From: Marsupella aquatica
Lineage: Eukaryota; Marchantiophyta
Direction: 5' to 3'
Assembly: GCA_973895155.1 (NCBI GenBank)
Contig: OZ316894.1
Span: 20,894,001-20,958,000, forward strand
Length of the DNA stretch: 64,000 nt
The notes under the pieces are model-generated. The model saw nothing but the letters and a program-made list of their open reading frames with translations. It searched no databases and had not been told where the DNA came from. Positions 26,058 to 37,200 of this stretch are shown here, one piece after another. Position 1 is the first letter of the stretch. The number at the start of each line of letters is the position of its first letter. The translations under genes were made by a program, and so were the position numbers.

Positions 26058-26073
26058 ACGCGCATGTTTGTGT
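26058..26073. repeat. Palindrome copy (half-degenerate)
   Basis: ACGCGCATGTTTGTGT, in the intron or spacer between the ParB-like gene's last exon and the coiled-coil exon, about 55 nt before an acceptor. Confidence 0.55.
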
Positions 26074-27905
26074 GAAGCTCGACAATGTTTTGTTATGCAG
26101 AAGAAGCAATTGTAGGGTTTGATATAAATTTACCTTGGATTGGCCCTCGAGGGTACTCTGTTGGCCGAATGTACATTCTATCTGAATCTTCTGAGAGGGA
26201 AGACTCTTGCAACAATTGATAACAAATATGATCAGGAATATGTTGTTCTTGGAGGACTTCCAAAACATCAGCCTTGAGAGCAGATACGGATGTACGGTAC
26301 TTCATTAGTTTATCTATACATTTTTCTATACTAGCCCGTACTAGGTCAATCAACAACAGCGTTGTATCATTCGTCGTAGTGGTGTGTTGTAGGAAACAAG
26401 ACAATTCCCCGTGCGTTGTTACGGGGCAGTAATATTTTACATTGGATCCAGCATCCTGTAAAATAAGAAACATAAATTAGTTCGACCAATATAAATTGTA
26501 GTTCAAAATCCAAATCATCTAAAAAGCTAAACCCCACAATGTAAATCTAAGAACTTACCATTAGGCACTAGATCAAATTCTTTCCTTCACCGAAACATAT
26601 AGCCCATTCCCCAGATTGGACGAATTGACTAACAATACTTTCAAAGAATGAAGGATCTTTTCTGGCAAAGTCGTCGCTATCTCGCCGCTCTCTTCAAAAT
26701 CAGTTATTTTCTCAATCCGATATTTGGACAGCAATTGGAGCTCAAGGACATCCGAGTCGCCCATTGTGCTGAAGGCCGAGCTGTGAAAGGCGTATGTTAC
26801 AATAAGCTTCCTTTCCTTTTGCCGCTTTTGAATATAATTGCTATCCACAGCAATGTACTGTGTGTATTTCACTAATTCCCATTTGATTAAATAAGACTCA
26901 ATGGGAGTGGCCACAATAATAACCACATGGTGTGGTTTAGCCCCTATTTTGCTAGTAGCACGGAATAACCCCTCATAGAATGCGCAATTTGACAAGTGCA
27001 TCTCTCCCATTGATGAGGAATCAAAATAAATCAAGCTCGCAAGGTTCTTGTTGTCACGTATGATACAGTCTGCAAACCCAGCATTTTGTATATCCTGCAG
27101 GGATTGCAATTTCAGCCTCTCACCGACCGGTCGCACTAGTTGGTTTCCTTGACTATCAACTGATTTCTGTATTCCTTCCACTAACCTATAGAATATCGGG
27201 TCGATCTCTTTCAACAAATTATCATTACTAATATTTACATTTAAGCACTTCTTCAGATAATCACTCAGTGCATCTCTCAGCTGCTTCAGTACCATCTTGT
27301 TGAGCTTAAAGCGATCAATCATTCCTTGGATCCGCAATTTTTGGGCGGCGTCGGTAAGACTTTTCAGCTCGGCCTGGGTGCCTGTATCCCCGTTGAGTTT
27401 ACTCAACAAAAGAATCTCAAACTCAACTTTTGTCTTCTTCTCTACATAGAATTCCTCCAAACTCCTGCCGCTTGTTGACACCACTAGGGCTTCAGAGGAC
27501 TTCCTAGCCTTCGCGGATTTCACTTTGATGCTTCTATTTTTGAGAATAGACAATTTCTCACTCAACATGTATTCCGCTGCCTTTCGAAGAACTTTGTCTG
27601 AGCACCCTTGACAAGAACATAATGACTTCTTAAGAAGATGAAAAGCATTTGGATTCTCCCCAACCTTGAGGATCTTCTTCTGCAAAATTCCATTGTATAT
27701 AACAAGCTCTCCTTTCCTTGAAAGTTCATAAACTTCCATCCACTTCTTGAATGTTTCATCCTCCATGGTAAAGAGGAACGGAGCCAACTCTCCAAATTTC
27801 ATTACCTTGTTTTTGCCCATTTGCACCCATGGGCAGACTAAACTTGTAGCCCTCATAAATACCTGGAAAATGAGATAACAAAGGAGCATAACAATTCTAA
27901 GATTG

Positions 27906-27921
27906 ACACGCCCAGTCACGT
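27906..27921. repeat. Palindrome copy inside a verified intron
   Basis: ACACGCCCAGTCACGT lies in intron 28028-27863, which is defined by in-frame coding on both sides, about 43 nt upstream of the acceptor. Confidence 0.7.
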
Positions 27922-27934
27922 GACAAAATTAACT

Positions 27935-28001
27935 TCATAAATCTGTAAGAAAATGTAATGCATATATCTGTAAGACAATGTAATGCATAAATCTGTAAGA
28001 A
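27935..28001 (-). repeat. Triplicated 24-27 nt repeat with 3' splice-site-like ends
   Basis: In the sense strand CTTACAGATTTATGCATTACA recurs three times in tandem within intron 28028-27863. Each copy contains a pyrimidine-poor CTTACAG acceptor, yet the acceptor that restores frame is the distal TTTTCCAG at 27863. Confidence 0.65.
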
Positions 28002-29317
28002 TATAATCGACAAGGGTTTGGTCCATACCTTCCAATTAGGATGACGAGAATGTGATCCAGGCCAACCAAATGAGTTCCATATATTACGACACTGTCTGAC
28101 AATGGTGAAAAATTGCCCCTCTTCCATGGATGTTTGATGACAATGGTTTAGGGCCCTCGACAGTCCCATCAAATGGATATTATTCTCGTTATTGAACGTT
28201 GCCCAAAACATGACAGCTTCTACTATCCCGCATGCATCTCGAACATCTTGGCTGACATTAGTGTCGTCTTTCAGCAATTTGTAGGCCATGATTGTGTGTT
28301 GGCCTCCAAGTATCCAAAAATAACTTCTCTTAATGTCCTCCTCCATTGGCGCCGATTCGTAGGCCATTCCATTGTAGTCGGCAATTTTGTCGGCTTCGGA
28401 CTGAACCCACTTTACAGGGACTAAGAAGCAGCATCTCTTCTCAAACTTTATAGCCGAATGAGAAAGGAGTGAATTCTTTAGCCTCTCAGTGTAATCCTGA
28501 TTCCACTCTCGGCATTTGATGTGATCCGGTGCAAGATGACAACGCGAAGTCTCAATAAAAAAGGACTTGCTGTTAAATATGTTCACAACACTATATTCCT
28601 TGAGGAAACTATCGAACAGAGCACCGACATTCTGTGCGGTGATAACTTTTGGAAGATTCTCCGCCGTGTATGTTTCAGCCTCGGTCACTGGAATGGGCTT
28701 TCCCAAGCGAAATTCCTTCTTGAAAGGAATTCTCTTGAACTCAAGGACGTCAATAATATATTGACAAATCAAATCACCAGTTAATCCCCGTGGATTGGAG
28801 GGGTATCCCACACTAGTAACCTTTTCCAAGGTGTGCCTAGCACCTAGAAGATCATCGATTCTCCTCTGATTGAAGGTCACATATTGCGTGCGATCCAAAC
28901 ATATGCTGATGTTGTCATCTTGGTTATCGTCACTGACTAACAGAACCAATCCCTCAGTACACTCTTGAACACTCAAGTTCTTCTCAAAGAAGCACCCAAG
29001 AATTTTTGAATTCTCCAAAATTGTAGCCTTCTCATTTTTTGCAACCACAAGACGGAGACTCCCATTCTGAACAATTATTCCAAGTTCGGTTATCTCTGTC
29101 AAGTCAAAGAGATGGAGTGTCTTTGTCTCTGTTGTTTCCTCCCTGATAGATTTTCCTCGATAAGCAAGAATGGATGTCTCCGTGGGCATCACTCTGGTCT
29201 TGGCTTTCTTTTGAGCAACTGATTTAGAGGAGTCTCTTTTCCGCTTTGATGTCACCATTGGATCCATTCTGAAAAATACAAATATTGAAAGTCAAACCTT
29301 TATTTCAGAATGACAAT

Positions 29318-29458
29318 ACGCGCATGGTCACGTTGCGTCGAATTACATTTTAGGAACTAATCAAACCGAATGGTTTCTTTCCTTGAGGTCAACTTGTCAA
29401 AATCCATATCTATAAATAACTATGCGACTGAAAAATTGAAGCACGCGCATGGTCGCGT
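29318..29458. repeat. Two palindrome copies between F-box-like copy 3 and the ParB-like gene
   Basis: ACGCGCATGGTCACGT lies at 29318-29333 and ACGCGCATGGTCGCGT at 29443-29458. The second starts about 10 nt after the TAA of F-box-like copy 3; the first is about 50 nt before the acceptor preceding the ParB-like ATG. Confidence 0.8.
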
Positions 29459-29467
29459 CGCCCCAAA

Positions 29468-30073
29468 TTACATTTTAGGAACGTATTTCTTGACCCAATC
29501 CTTTTGCTCCTCGTCATCTAACCAAATCCAATGGTTTCTAAACGTGTCAAGCTCGGTCCCATCAAAACCACCAAGAATGTCCAGAGGTGGAAGAATTTTG
29601 ATAGATTCTCTATATCTGATTGCTACATTCCGTGCAGTCAAATGCCTTCCAAGCGATTCATATCCAGGTCTATCGGTGAAATCGTTTGCTACCAAGGTGA
29701 CCGTCGCCCAAGTACTACTATAAGTAACTATGTGACGCCACTTCTTACTGACTATTCGAATGGCGATCAAGTCCATGACCCGTTTTTTAATCGCATTATC
29801 TGACAAATTTCCAAGCAAATAGAAAAACACTTTGACTAAAGGCCAAATATATTTCTTGATAATATCGTCCGGGAGGCCAAGTATCAGTGATTTTGCATTA
29901 CTCCATATCATGTTCAGATTTATAACCTTTGCACTTGCAATTTGATCCATCATCATTTGACGATGAGATTTCCGATTCATGTCAAAGGACTGCAACATCA
30001 TATGGAAAAGATTAAGAAAGGGACCCTGTCCATCAGGAACTAGAACCACCAAGATTCTGAGTAAATGTACCAA
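29468..30073 (-). CDS. F-box-like protein, copy 3
   Basis: The frame to TAA at 29468 contains SLILGLPDDIIKKYIWPLV, then RIVSKKWRHIVTYSSTWATV, the LPxxI...I / vsKxWrxLV...tW spacing of an F-box, and a C-terminal part with IKILPPLDILGGFDG. It is paralogous to the two ORFs upstream. F-box proteins normally recruit substrates to SCF ubiquitin ligases through Skp1; here only the motif likeness is visible. The junction with copy 2 overlaps (30033-30073) and looks frameshifted or spliced. Confidence 0.45.
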   Translation of the reverse strand: MVHLLRILVVLVPDGQGPFLNLFHMMLQSFDMNRKSHRQMMMDQIASAKVINLNMIWSNAKSLILGLPDDIIKKYIWPLVKVFFYLLGNLSDNAIKKRVMDLIAIRIVSKKWRHIVTYSSTWATVTLVANDFTDRPGYESLGRHLTARNVAIRYRESIKILPPLDILGGFDGTELDTFRNHWIWLDDEEQKDWVKKYVPKM

Positions 30074-30599
30074 ACTTTTCGACTAGAAGAAGTCGCTCTT
30101 CTTCATCTAAACAGTCATATCTGTCACTAAATAATAACACATTGCCGCAACTAGTAGTCCCAAGAATGGGTATTTCTGGGAGCAGAGAGATATCCTGTCG
30201 AATAACTTGACAGACTGAGTCAAATTCCAAATCCTCAGTCCCGGGTATGTAGGAAAGTGCGTCATTTGCGTTGTCGACCATCCGGTTTGCTTGTTTTAGG
30301 CTAGCCCATAACTTGGTATTCGTAACTAGAAAGTCCCACTTCTTGCTACACGCTCCAAGCCGGATAAGGTCTTGGACCCGAGCCACAACCAAATCGTTTT
30401 TGGTAAGTTGATATCTACTCAATCCTTGAATTGAAATAAAGTATTCGTATAATATTGGCCATATTCTCGAAATGACCAAAACATCTGGTAATCCTCCTAT
30501 GAGACGAGAGGAGGTTTTATCGAGCATGTCCCAGATATCTTTCTGTTCCCTTTCATGAGATGAAAGAAATCTTGAGCCAGATTGAGGAGTTCGCTCATC
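30033..30599 (-). CDS. F-box-like protein, copy 2
   Basis: An exon after acceptor AACAACAG (30600) opens DERTPQSGSRFLSSH and carries IGGLPDVLVISRIWPILYEYF, LGACSKKWDFLVTNTKLWASL and LPEIPILGTTSCGN. It has the same F-box-like framework and C-terminal LP.I..LG block as copies 1 and 3. The 79-nt region between the stop of copy 1 and this acceptor contains one full palindrome. Confidence 0.45.
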   Translation of the reverse strand, partial: DERTPQSGSRFLSSHEREQKDIWDMLDKTSSRLIGGLPDVLVISRIWPILYEYFISIQGLSRYQLTKNDLVVARVQDLIRLGACSKKWDFLVTNTKLWASLKQANRMVDNANDALSYIPGTEDLEFDSVCQVIRQDISLLPEIPILGTTSCGNVLLFSDRYDCLDEEERLLLVEKFGTFTQNLGGSSS

Positions 30600-30640
30600 C
30601 TGTTGTTATCAAATCACAAAACATTGTTAGAAGTTGTCTC

Positions 30641-30656
30641 ACGCGCCCGGTCGCGT
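30641..30656. repeat. Palindrome copy between F-box-like copies 1 and 2
   Basis: ACGCGCCCGGTCGCGT begins a few bases past the TAA of copy 1 and ends the 5' third of the short spacer. Confidence 0.8.
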
Positions 30657-30659
30657 ATG

Positions 30660-31208
30660 TTAACAACTAGCATTCAGGTCATCCTCAAGGTACCCAACTT
30701 TGTGGCATCTTATTGTAAACTGCCATTTTTCAACTAGGTGAAGAGCATCATAGGTCTTTGTAAATAGTTCTCTAAGAACGCTGGACATCGACCCCAGGAA
30801 TTTAATTCTTGGGTATTTCTTAAAGAAACTTTGCACAGTCGATGAGAGAGACTCATTTGGGATTGATTTAGCAGTATGTCTTGGGAAATCTAAATCTAAT
30901 AAACTCAACTTGATTATACCCAATAGATAGGTATTACCAACAAGGTGGCACCATCTGCGACACACCAAAGATAGTCCAATCAACTCATTCAATTCCTTTG
31001 TTGAGAAATTTCCTGCATTAGCCGAGCAATTAAAGGAATCCTTGATTCGAGGCCAAATCAATTCCGCGACAATGTTATCTGGAAGTCCAGGTAATAGTGT
31101 CTCAACAAAGACAGAATATCCCTCCATTAGGCCATCTTGGGTTCTGTCGGGAACGTCAAATATAGGGCAGAGATATTTGAAGCTCTCAAGACTAGGTTCC
31201 CCCATCAA
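30660..31208 (-). CDS. F-box-like protein, copy 1
   Basis: ATG at 31208. The frame reads LLPGLPDNIVAELIWPRIKD, then LIGLSLVCRRWCHLVGNTYLL, a fair F-box match, followed by FLGSMSSVLRELF. It ends at 30660. It is the first of three tandem paralogues on the minus strand and is preceded by a cluster of four palindromes. No Kelch, LRR or other C-terminal repeat is seen. Confidence 0.5.
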   Translation of the reverse strand: MMGEPSLESFKYLCPIFDVPDRTQDGLMEGYSVFVETLLPGLPDNIVAELIWPRIKDSFNCSANAGNFSTKELNELIGLSLVCRRWCHLVGNTYLLGIIKLSLLDLDFPRHTAKSIPNESLSSTVQSFFKKYPRIKFLGSMSSVLRELFTKTYDALHLVEKWQFTIRCHKVGYLEDDLNASC

Positions 31209-31230
31209 TGAACCTCTATTTTGATTTGTA

Positions 31231-31415
31231 ACGCGAGTGGTCGCGTCAAATAATCAAAATGTTTCCTTCGATCACGGAACTAACTATAAGAGGTCTAACG
31301 AGCACGCGACTGGTCATGTTAACTGCACCTAACATGCGACTGGTCGCGTCACCTAATCCTCGGAAATCTCTAAACCTCCCGTGTGGAGATCTACCTCACA
31401 CTCGACTGGTCGCGT
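31231..31415. repeat. Cluster of four palindrome copies
   Basis: ACGCGAGTGGTCGCGT (31231), ACGCGACTGGTCATGT (31304), ATGCGACTGGTCGCGT (31334) and ACTCGACTGGTCGCGT (31400) lie within 185 bp. This is the densest cluster and sits next to the boundary with the gypsy insertion. Confidence 0.85.
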
Positions 31416-31664
31416 CAAAAGATAATCCAAAATTGATCGAACAACAAACCAGGAGTAGTCACAATACCTGTACGGACTGATAAATCCAAATGCGAACATG
31501 GAATTATTAAAGTGAGATACATGTCGTGCGCATACATATCGCTACACAACATACATCGCTTGTCCCATACATCCAGACATAGTCACACTGCCACATCACA
31601 AACACAAGAGAATGGAATACAAGTGGAACTCATGTCCACACATGTCCAAAACCCACAATAAACA

Positions 31665-31848
31665 ACATTGAAGGGCCCTGGTATTCAAATTGAATTGGCT
31701 AGTGATGCGCCAATCTTTCGTAGACCATACCGTTATAGTGACATGGAGAGAGCTCTGATTCAAAGCAGAACTCAAGATTTGTTGGAGGCTGGATTGGTGG
31801 AGATTTCATATGGGGAGTATGCATCTGCCACAGTGATGCCAGCCAAGA
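31665..31848 (+). repeat. Inverted 184-bp copy of the RT fragment at 32988-33171
   Basis: The plus-strand segment encodes the same residues as the RT N-terminal region on the minus strand (ASDAPIFRRPYRYSDMERAL). It abuts the end of RNase H, giving a 1.1-kb-loop inverted repeat. It marks a rearrangement that removed integrase, or an assembly artefact. Confidence 0.85.
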
Positions 31849-31849
31849 T

Positions 31850-33330
31850 TGCGGCTTAATCCATCTGCATCCAAGTTCATTTTTCCAGGCCTATGCACCA
31901 CCTGGAAATCATACTCCTGTAACAACAATGCCCATCGTGCAAGCTTCCCTGTAAGCTTGTCAGACTCCATTAACCACTTAAGAGGCTGATGATCAGTGAT
32001 CAAGGTAAAGGGGTTACCAAACAAGTAGCAACGAAAGTGTGCAACAGCCCACACTGCTGCCAAACACTCTCCCTCATAAGAGCTATACTTAGCCTTTGCT
32101 GCATTGTTTGATCTACTGGCATAAGCCACAACAAACTCATTCCCCTCATCATCCTTCTGAGTCAGCACTGCTCCAAGTCCTACTCCACTCCAATCATTGT
32201 GTAGCTGAAATGGTCTGCCTGGAATGGGTCTTCTCAAAATAGGGGATGATGCCAACCTTTGCTTCAACTCCTGAAAGGCATGCTCTTGGTCATCACCCCA
32301 AGTCCATTCCTGATCCAACTTAGTGAGTATGGTTAAAGGTTTAGCAAGCTGGCTAAATCCTTTAACATACCTCCTATAGTAGCTCGCCAATCCCAAGAAT
32401 GCACGAACTTTGCTCACATCAGTAGGATGAGGAATCTGTGTAATGGCCTCCACTTTAGTCTGCTGTACACCCAATCCCCCTGGGTATATAGTGTGGCCCA
32501 AATACTCAATCTGGTCTTGGAAGAACTTACACTTGCCAGGATGGAGCTTCAACCCATGTGCTCTCAATCTCTCCAACACAATCTGCAAGTGTTGCTGATG
32601 TTCTTCCACAGTAAAAGAATAGACCAAAATATCATCAATATAACATCTGACAAAATCCAAACCTGCAAAGATTTGATCCATGACTCTCTGGAACTCAGCT
32701 GGTGCATTCTTCAACCCAAATGGTAAGAATAACCACTGATACAAACGATCTTTGCCATAAGAATCAATCCCCCAAAATGTTGTCTTGGACCTGTCAGCAT
32801 GCCTAATTGGAAGCTGATGGTACCCTCGTTGCCCTCAGATCCAATGAACTGAAAACCTTTGCATGCCCCACAACATCAAAGATCTCCTCAGGTATGGGCA
32901 TGGCATATCGATCAGATTTTTTCTGGCGATTAATAGGTCTGTAATCACCACACATGCGCCTATCTGTGTAATTGCCATGCACATCCTTCTTGGCTGGCAT
33001 CACTGTGGCAGATGCATACTCCCCATATGAAATCTCCACCAATCCAGCCTCCAACAAATCTTGAGTTCTGCTTTGAATCAGAGCTCTCTCCATGTCACTA
33101 TAACGGTATGGTCTACGAAAGATTGGCGCATCACTAGCCAATTCAATTTGAATACCAGGGCCCTTCAATGTCCCCAAATCCTTCATGCTGAATGCAAAAC
33201 AATTCCAATAACTCTTCAGGAATCGATGCATGCGATGTCTCTCCTCCCCTGTTAACTTAGGGCCAAGTTGTGGTTCCCAACTCTCCACCAAATCCCTAAT
33301 ATCTCTTTGTAGGGTAAAAGAGATAGCCAA
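31850..33330 (-). pseudogene. Reverse transcriptase and RNase H of the gypsy element
   Basis: The RT N-part (33330-32803) has GPGIQIELASDAPIF, VMPAKKDVHGNYTDRRMCGDY and SSLDLR. A one-base shift near 32825 leads to the main frame (YQWLFLPFGLKNAPAEFQR, catalytic CYIDDILVYS, FLGLASYYRRYVKGFS). RNase H follows (LHNDWSGVGLGAVLTQ, YSSYEGECLAAVWAV, TDHQPLKW) to LDADGLSR at about 31850, where the sequence switches into the inverted RT fragment. The YIDD catalytic box and the RNase H acidic residues are present. The family is Ty3/gypsy by the RT-RNase H pattern (PxNxP replaced by related motifs). Confidence 0.92.
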
Positions 33331-33336
33331 TGATTG

Positions 33337-34248
33337 CTATTTAGCAGTAGATTGAGCAGTCCCTTCCTGCTCAACAATCTGTCCAGCCTTGGCCAATCCT
33401 GCCATAGGTCCATGGACTGTCTGCTCGCCCCCAGCTGTGGTCAATACTGTCTCAGTGGACCACAAGCTCACCAAGGGACAATCAGTAATTCTAGCAGAGC
33501 GCATCAGCAACTGTTCAGCTACTCCCAAGCTGATAATCCAAGTCAAACAATTCAGGTCCATTGCTTGACCAAGAACCTGGCGCCGCAAACCCTCTGACAC
33601 AAAGGCAACTGCAGTGGTGCCAGTCAAAAATCCCATAGCATGCTCTCTCTCGTCAGCAGTAGGTTCCACTAACTACTGGAGAGCTGTGTCCCACACAAGT
33701 CCAGGGCCACCTGCTCTGAATGCATATGAAGCAGAGTGGCTTACAAGAGTGGGTAATGCACAACGTGGGCGCCCAACTACATTGACCATTGCCAATGGAG
33801 GTCTATCAGGTTGGGTCACACCCTGTGCCCGACGCCCTGGATCCAAAATATCATCCACCACTAAGGCTGGTGAGCGTGGAATGCTATCAAATGCGCGCTT
33901 CAGCACCTCACATGGGATCAAATTAGTCCACCACAAGCGTGGACGATGTGCACGAGAACCCACACGTGCAGCATCCAATAACACAGCAGGTCCAATCCAA
34001 GACCTCACCTGGTGAACACTAGCAATAATCCAACTACGATCATCACCTAACAATGGCACATTCTCCAAAATGTATGCTGGAGATTATGTCTGATGTAGTT
34101 GGAGATGACGCAGCACCCGTAACATCTCCCAAAACAATGCAGAGCGTGGATCATGAAGTCCATGCCCAACGCCAGCTCTAGATTGGCCCTAACATGGCCA
34201 ACCAACAATCACCAAATCAATGGGGCCAACACGATGTAGATGATCCGC
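33337..34248 (-). pseudogene. DNA (cytosine-5) methyltransferase, C-terminal part, in gypsy polyprotein
   Basis: Reading toward lower coordinates from 34248: HLHRVGPIDLVIVGWPC (motif IV, with the catalytic Cys; the next codon is TAG where Gln is expected), HDPRSALFWEMLRVL, ILENVP (motif VI ENV), VLLDAARVGSRAHRPRLWW (motif VIII, DNMT3-like AHR form), then beyond a TAG at 33673 EREHAMGF (motif IX-like) and RRQVLGQAMDLNCLTW (motif X). Stops at about 34178, 34087, 33673 and 33337 break it. The best likeness is to the DNMT3/DRM-type catalytic order I-IV-VI-VIII-X. The N-part lies beyond the insertion at 38223. Confidence 0.85.
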
Positions 34249-37200
34249 CCCCAACAATAAAATTGTGATGCCTAGACAGGAATCACTCGGCCAGTTAAGT
34301 GGGTAAAGCAGGAAGGCACCCTAGAAACACCTTAGTATAGGGACAAAACAAGGAAAATATAAACAATTAGGGGCGACCATGGAACCCGGGCCGAGGACGG
34401 AGGTAAGGACGCTGGGGGTGAAAACTCGATTAGGGTTAGGGCGCGTTAAGCGTTGGCGGCTAGGAAGGATCAACGGGAAGAAGGACCGGCATAGGAGAGG
34501 GGTAAAGAGTGCTTGCAGGAGATGGTGGCTCATTTGCGAGCATGAACTAGGCAGACGACTACGGGAGGCCAACTACTGTCAGCTGCTTAGGCAAGCACTC
34601 GGGGAGAGAGTAGATACCGACAATCGACCTAAGGAGGGTATGAGCAACGTCAATCAAGCGACACATTTTTGGGGATGCCTGTTCGAACGGGCAACTGAGT
34701 ACATCAAGACTTACGAGGACAAGGAATCAGAAAGGGCAGCTCGAGAACGGCAGGAGCTCGCTCGATTGTGGGAGCTGCAGAAGATGGCTTTCTTAGGAGG
34801 CGAACTCATCAAAGACGAGTTCTTGTGGACTCCTACTTCCAATCAGCTCGACGATCTTCTGTTTTGCAAAGACAGCGTCGTCGGCATCCGAGAGGCCATC
34901 AAGAACTGCAACGACATACACTGGGAATTGAAGGGTAGCACGGAAAGGTGGACCCAGGCAACAGTGCTAGGAGAAACCTCCACGGCAGCAGAGATGAAGA
35001 GGAAGGGAGCCGTCAACGATGAAGCCACCCCGGCAAAAAGAACGAGGTCGGCGGCACCAAAGAAGCCAGCCGAGCAGCAGAGCAGGAGGCAGGGAGAAGC
35101 CGAAGAGGAGGAGGTCGATCCCATCAAGGCCATTCCAACCAGGGATGACACGTGGAAGGGCTGGGCGGCAACCCTACCGGTAGAGGTGCAACTACATTTT
35201 GCACGGGAGGAGGATGCCTGCTTTACGGCCATGCAGACCAAGAAGTACCAAGGCTTCATGGCCGGATCCGGCTTAGAGGCCTTTGTAAGATTACCATGGC
35301 TGAAGCCGGAGGTACCGGAGTCAGACCTATTAGAATTCGTGGGGTCATGGGAACCCAAGACCAATTGCACGAGGATATATGGGAAGGATTTCTATCTTAC
35401 TCCCAAAGTGATTGCCGAAGTGTTTGGCTTGCCAATAGGCAATAAGACCAAAGTTGATACCAGGAAGACCTTGCCTGACAAGGAGTTCCGGTCGTTCCCC
35501 GGACCATCAACGAAGAATGGCTTCTTCCGGAACACCTGCACCAACCCGCACATAGGAGAGATGATCGACTTCTTGCGGGTGACCATGCATTGTCACTTGC
35601 CGAGGGCGGAGATCGGCAAGGCACAGGTCTATCTGGCAGAGAGGCTAGACCCAAGCCGGGACTACAACGGGTACCTTCTCAACCAATTGAAGAAGATCTT
35701 AAAGGAGGAGCAGCAGGTAATCGGCATGGGGAGCGTGTCGCGGCTTGGCTATCACATGCCGCTGTTGTGCCGGTATGCCAGAGGTCAGACTTTTGCCCCA
35801 GTACTTCCCCTGTAGGTAAGGGCACCCGAGGAAGCTCCAGCGCCGAGGCCGTTAGCAGAGAAGCCTCAACCACCTGTTAGCCCTACGATCGAGCAGGTGT
35901 TTAGGCCCAGGAAGGAGGACTTGCCGATGCAGCAACCAGGCATGCAGAGTCTGCTGAAACTACTGGAGAAAGAAAAGAGATCGGCAATGACAACGGCAAC
36001 GGCAACAATGCAGAACACTACTCCAGAGGTAGGCCTACACCGGCTCACAAGAGAAAACCCCTTTGCTGGAGACGAGGAGAGAATCAGGCCGGAATCCAAG
36101 CCAGGTGTTCGAATGTATGTGGGAGTCTCAAGCTCTGAATCTGAGGCAGAATTGCCTGAAGCTCCTACCGACGAAGAGGAGAGGGAGAAGCCGGACGTCC
36201 AAGAAATAGAGGAGGCAGTGGAGGACTGCAGCCATGATAACTCCGGCTATGGGTCGGACCATCACGTTCCAGGAGTAAGGATCATGGCCGGTTTGTCCCC
36301 ACACTTCCAAGGGTAGTACGAGGGGACCCCAACCAGCAGAGTAGCCCTGAGTCTCCCCCACCAGATGTTGCTCCCCCGAGCTTTGACGGCATAAAACAGA
36401 TGGCGCAAGAATTTCAGGAGCGAAGGCAGGAAGATGAGGTAGCCCTAGCTAGGGAGAAGGATTTTCCAGGAGGAGATTGGCCGGAGGACATCAGGCGGCT
36501 AGCCAAAAAAGGAAGCAAACCTCTAGCCACGATTGAAGAGATCCGCAAGACGGCTTGGGAGCAGAGGCCGCGATGGGCGATGCCGATCACTTCTACTTAC
36601 TCCACCTATGCTAAGAATAGAGCCATGGAGTATGGTGAGATGTGTGGGGAACTTGCGCTCGGCATCTTTGGGAGGAGTTGGAGGAAATCACGAGGAAGAT
36701 GGAGAACCTCCAGCGGCGGGCCGACAACCAAACAGAGCGGCTGAAGAAACAAGCCGCAGTATTTAAGTGCTTGTCTTCATCAGGCCCAACTCCAATTGGG
36801 GCAACCAAGTTACCAGGAGTGGTACTGGCCGAAGAAAAAGCCGCGCCACCTGCACCAATGCCGGAAGTAAGTGGGAAGGGGAAGGGACCAGCTGCCGAAC
36901 CAGAAAAGAAGAAGAAGCGGAAACCTTCAGGGTCAAGGAGTAATCCGACTCCACAAGCCGTGGTGACCAAGGAGGTAGATCCAGCACCATCCTCTGGCAT
37001 GAATACGGCAATAGATCCCGCTATCATCACAGGTGGGGGTGGTGCGGCCCAAGCCGAACTACTCAGTAATGAGGCCGGTATCCCAGATCCGCCTCTTGAG
37101 CAGGCCGGGGAGACCATAGCCAAGGCTGAGGCCATAGCCGAGAATGATTCCCGAGCCGATGCCGACGCCGATGGTGGACCCAGTCAGGCCGATGGAGAGT

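Larger units (their letters stand above)
26093..29267 (-). pseudogene. ParB-like protein fused to a possible degenerate beta-class DNA methylase, three exons
   Basis: Exon 1 (29267-28029, 413 codons, open) has a basic N-terminus (TSKRKRDSSKSVAQKKAK) and, near residues 280-330, VPVKWVQ...YFWILGGQHTIMAYKLL, which resembles the ParB/Srx fold (V-P-V-x-W then G-GQH-x3-A). Exon 2 (27862-26559) joins in frame through an unambiguous 166-nt intron containing one palindrome. It has CADCIIRDN..ASLIYFD, a DPPY-region-like strand, then HHVVIIVATPIESY. After a one-base shift near 26630 comes LPEKIL...QSGEWAICFGEG with a TAG, then exon 3 (26455-26093). The order DPPY-like then GxG-like is that of beta-class amino-methylases, and phages carry ParB-methylase fusions; both catalytic motifs are degenerate here. 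ParB likeness is moderate and methylase likeness is inference. Confidence 0.5.

Noticed and set aside
31668-31859. A plus-strand RT gene
   Set aside because: It is a 184-bp inverted fragment of the minus-strand RT, not a separate gene.
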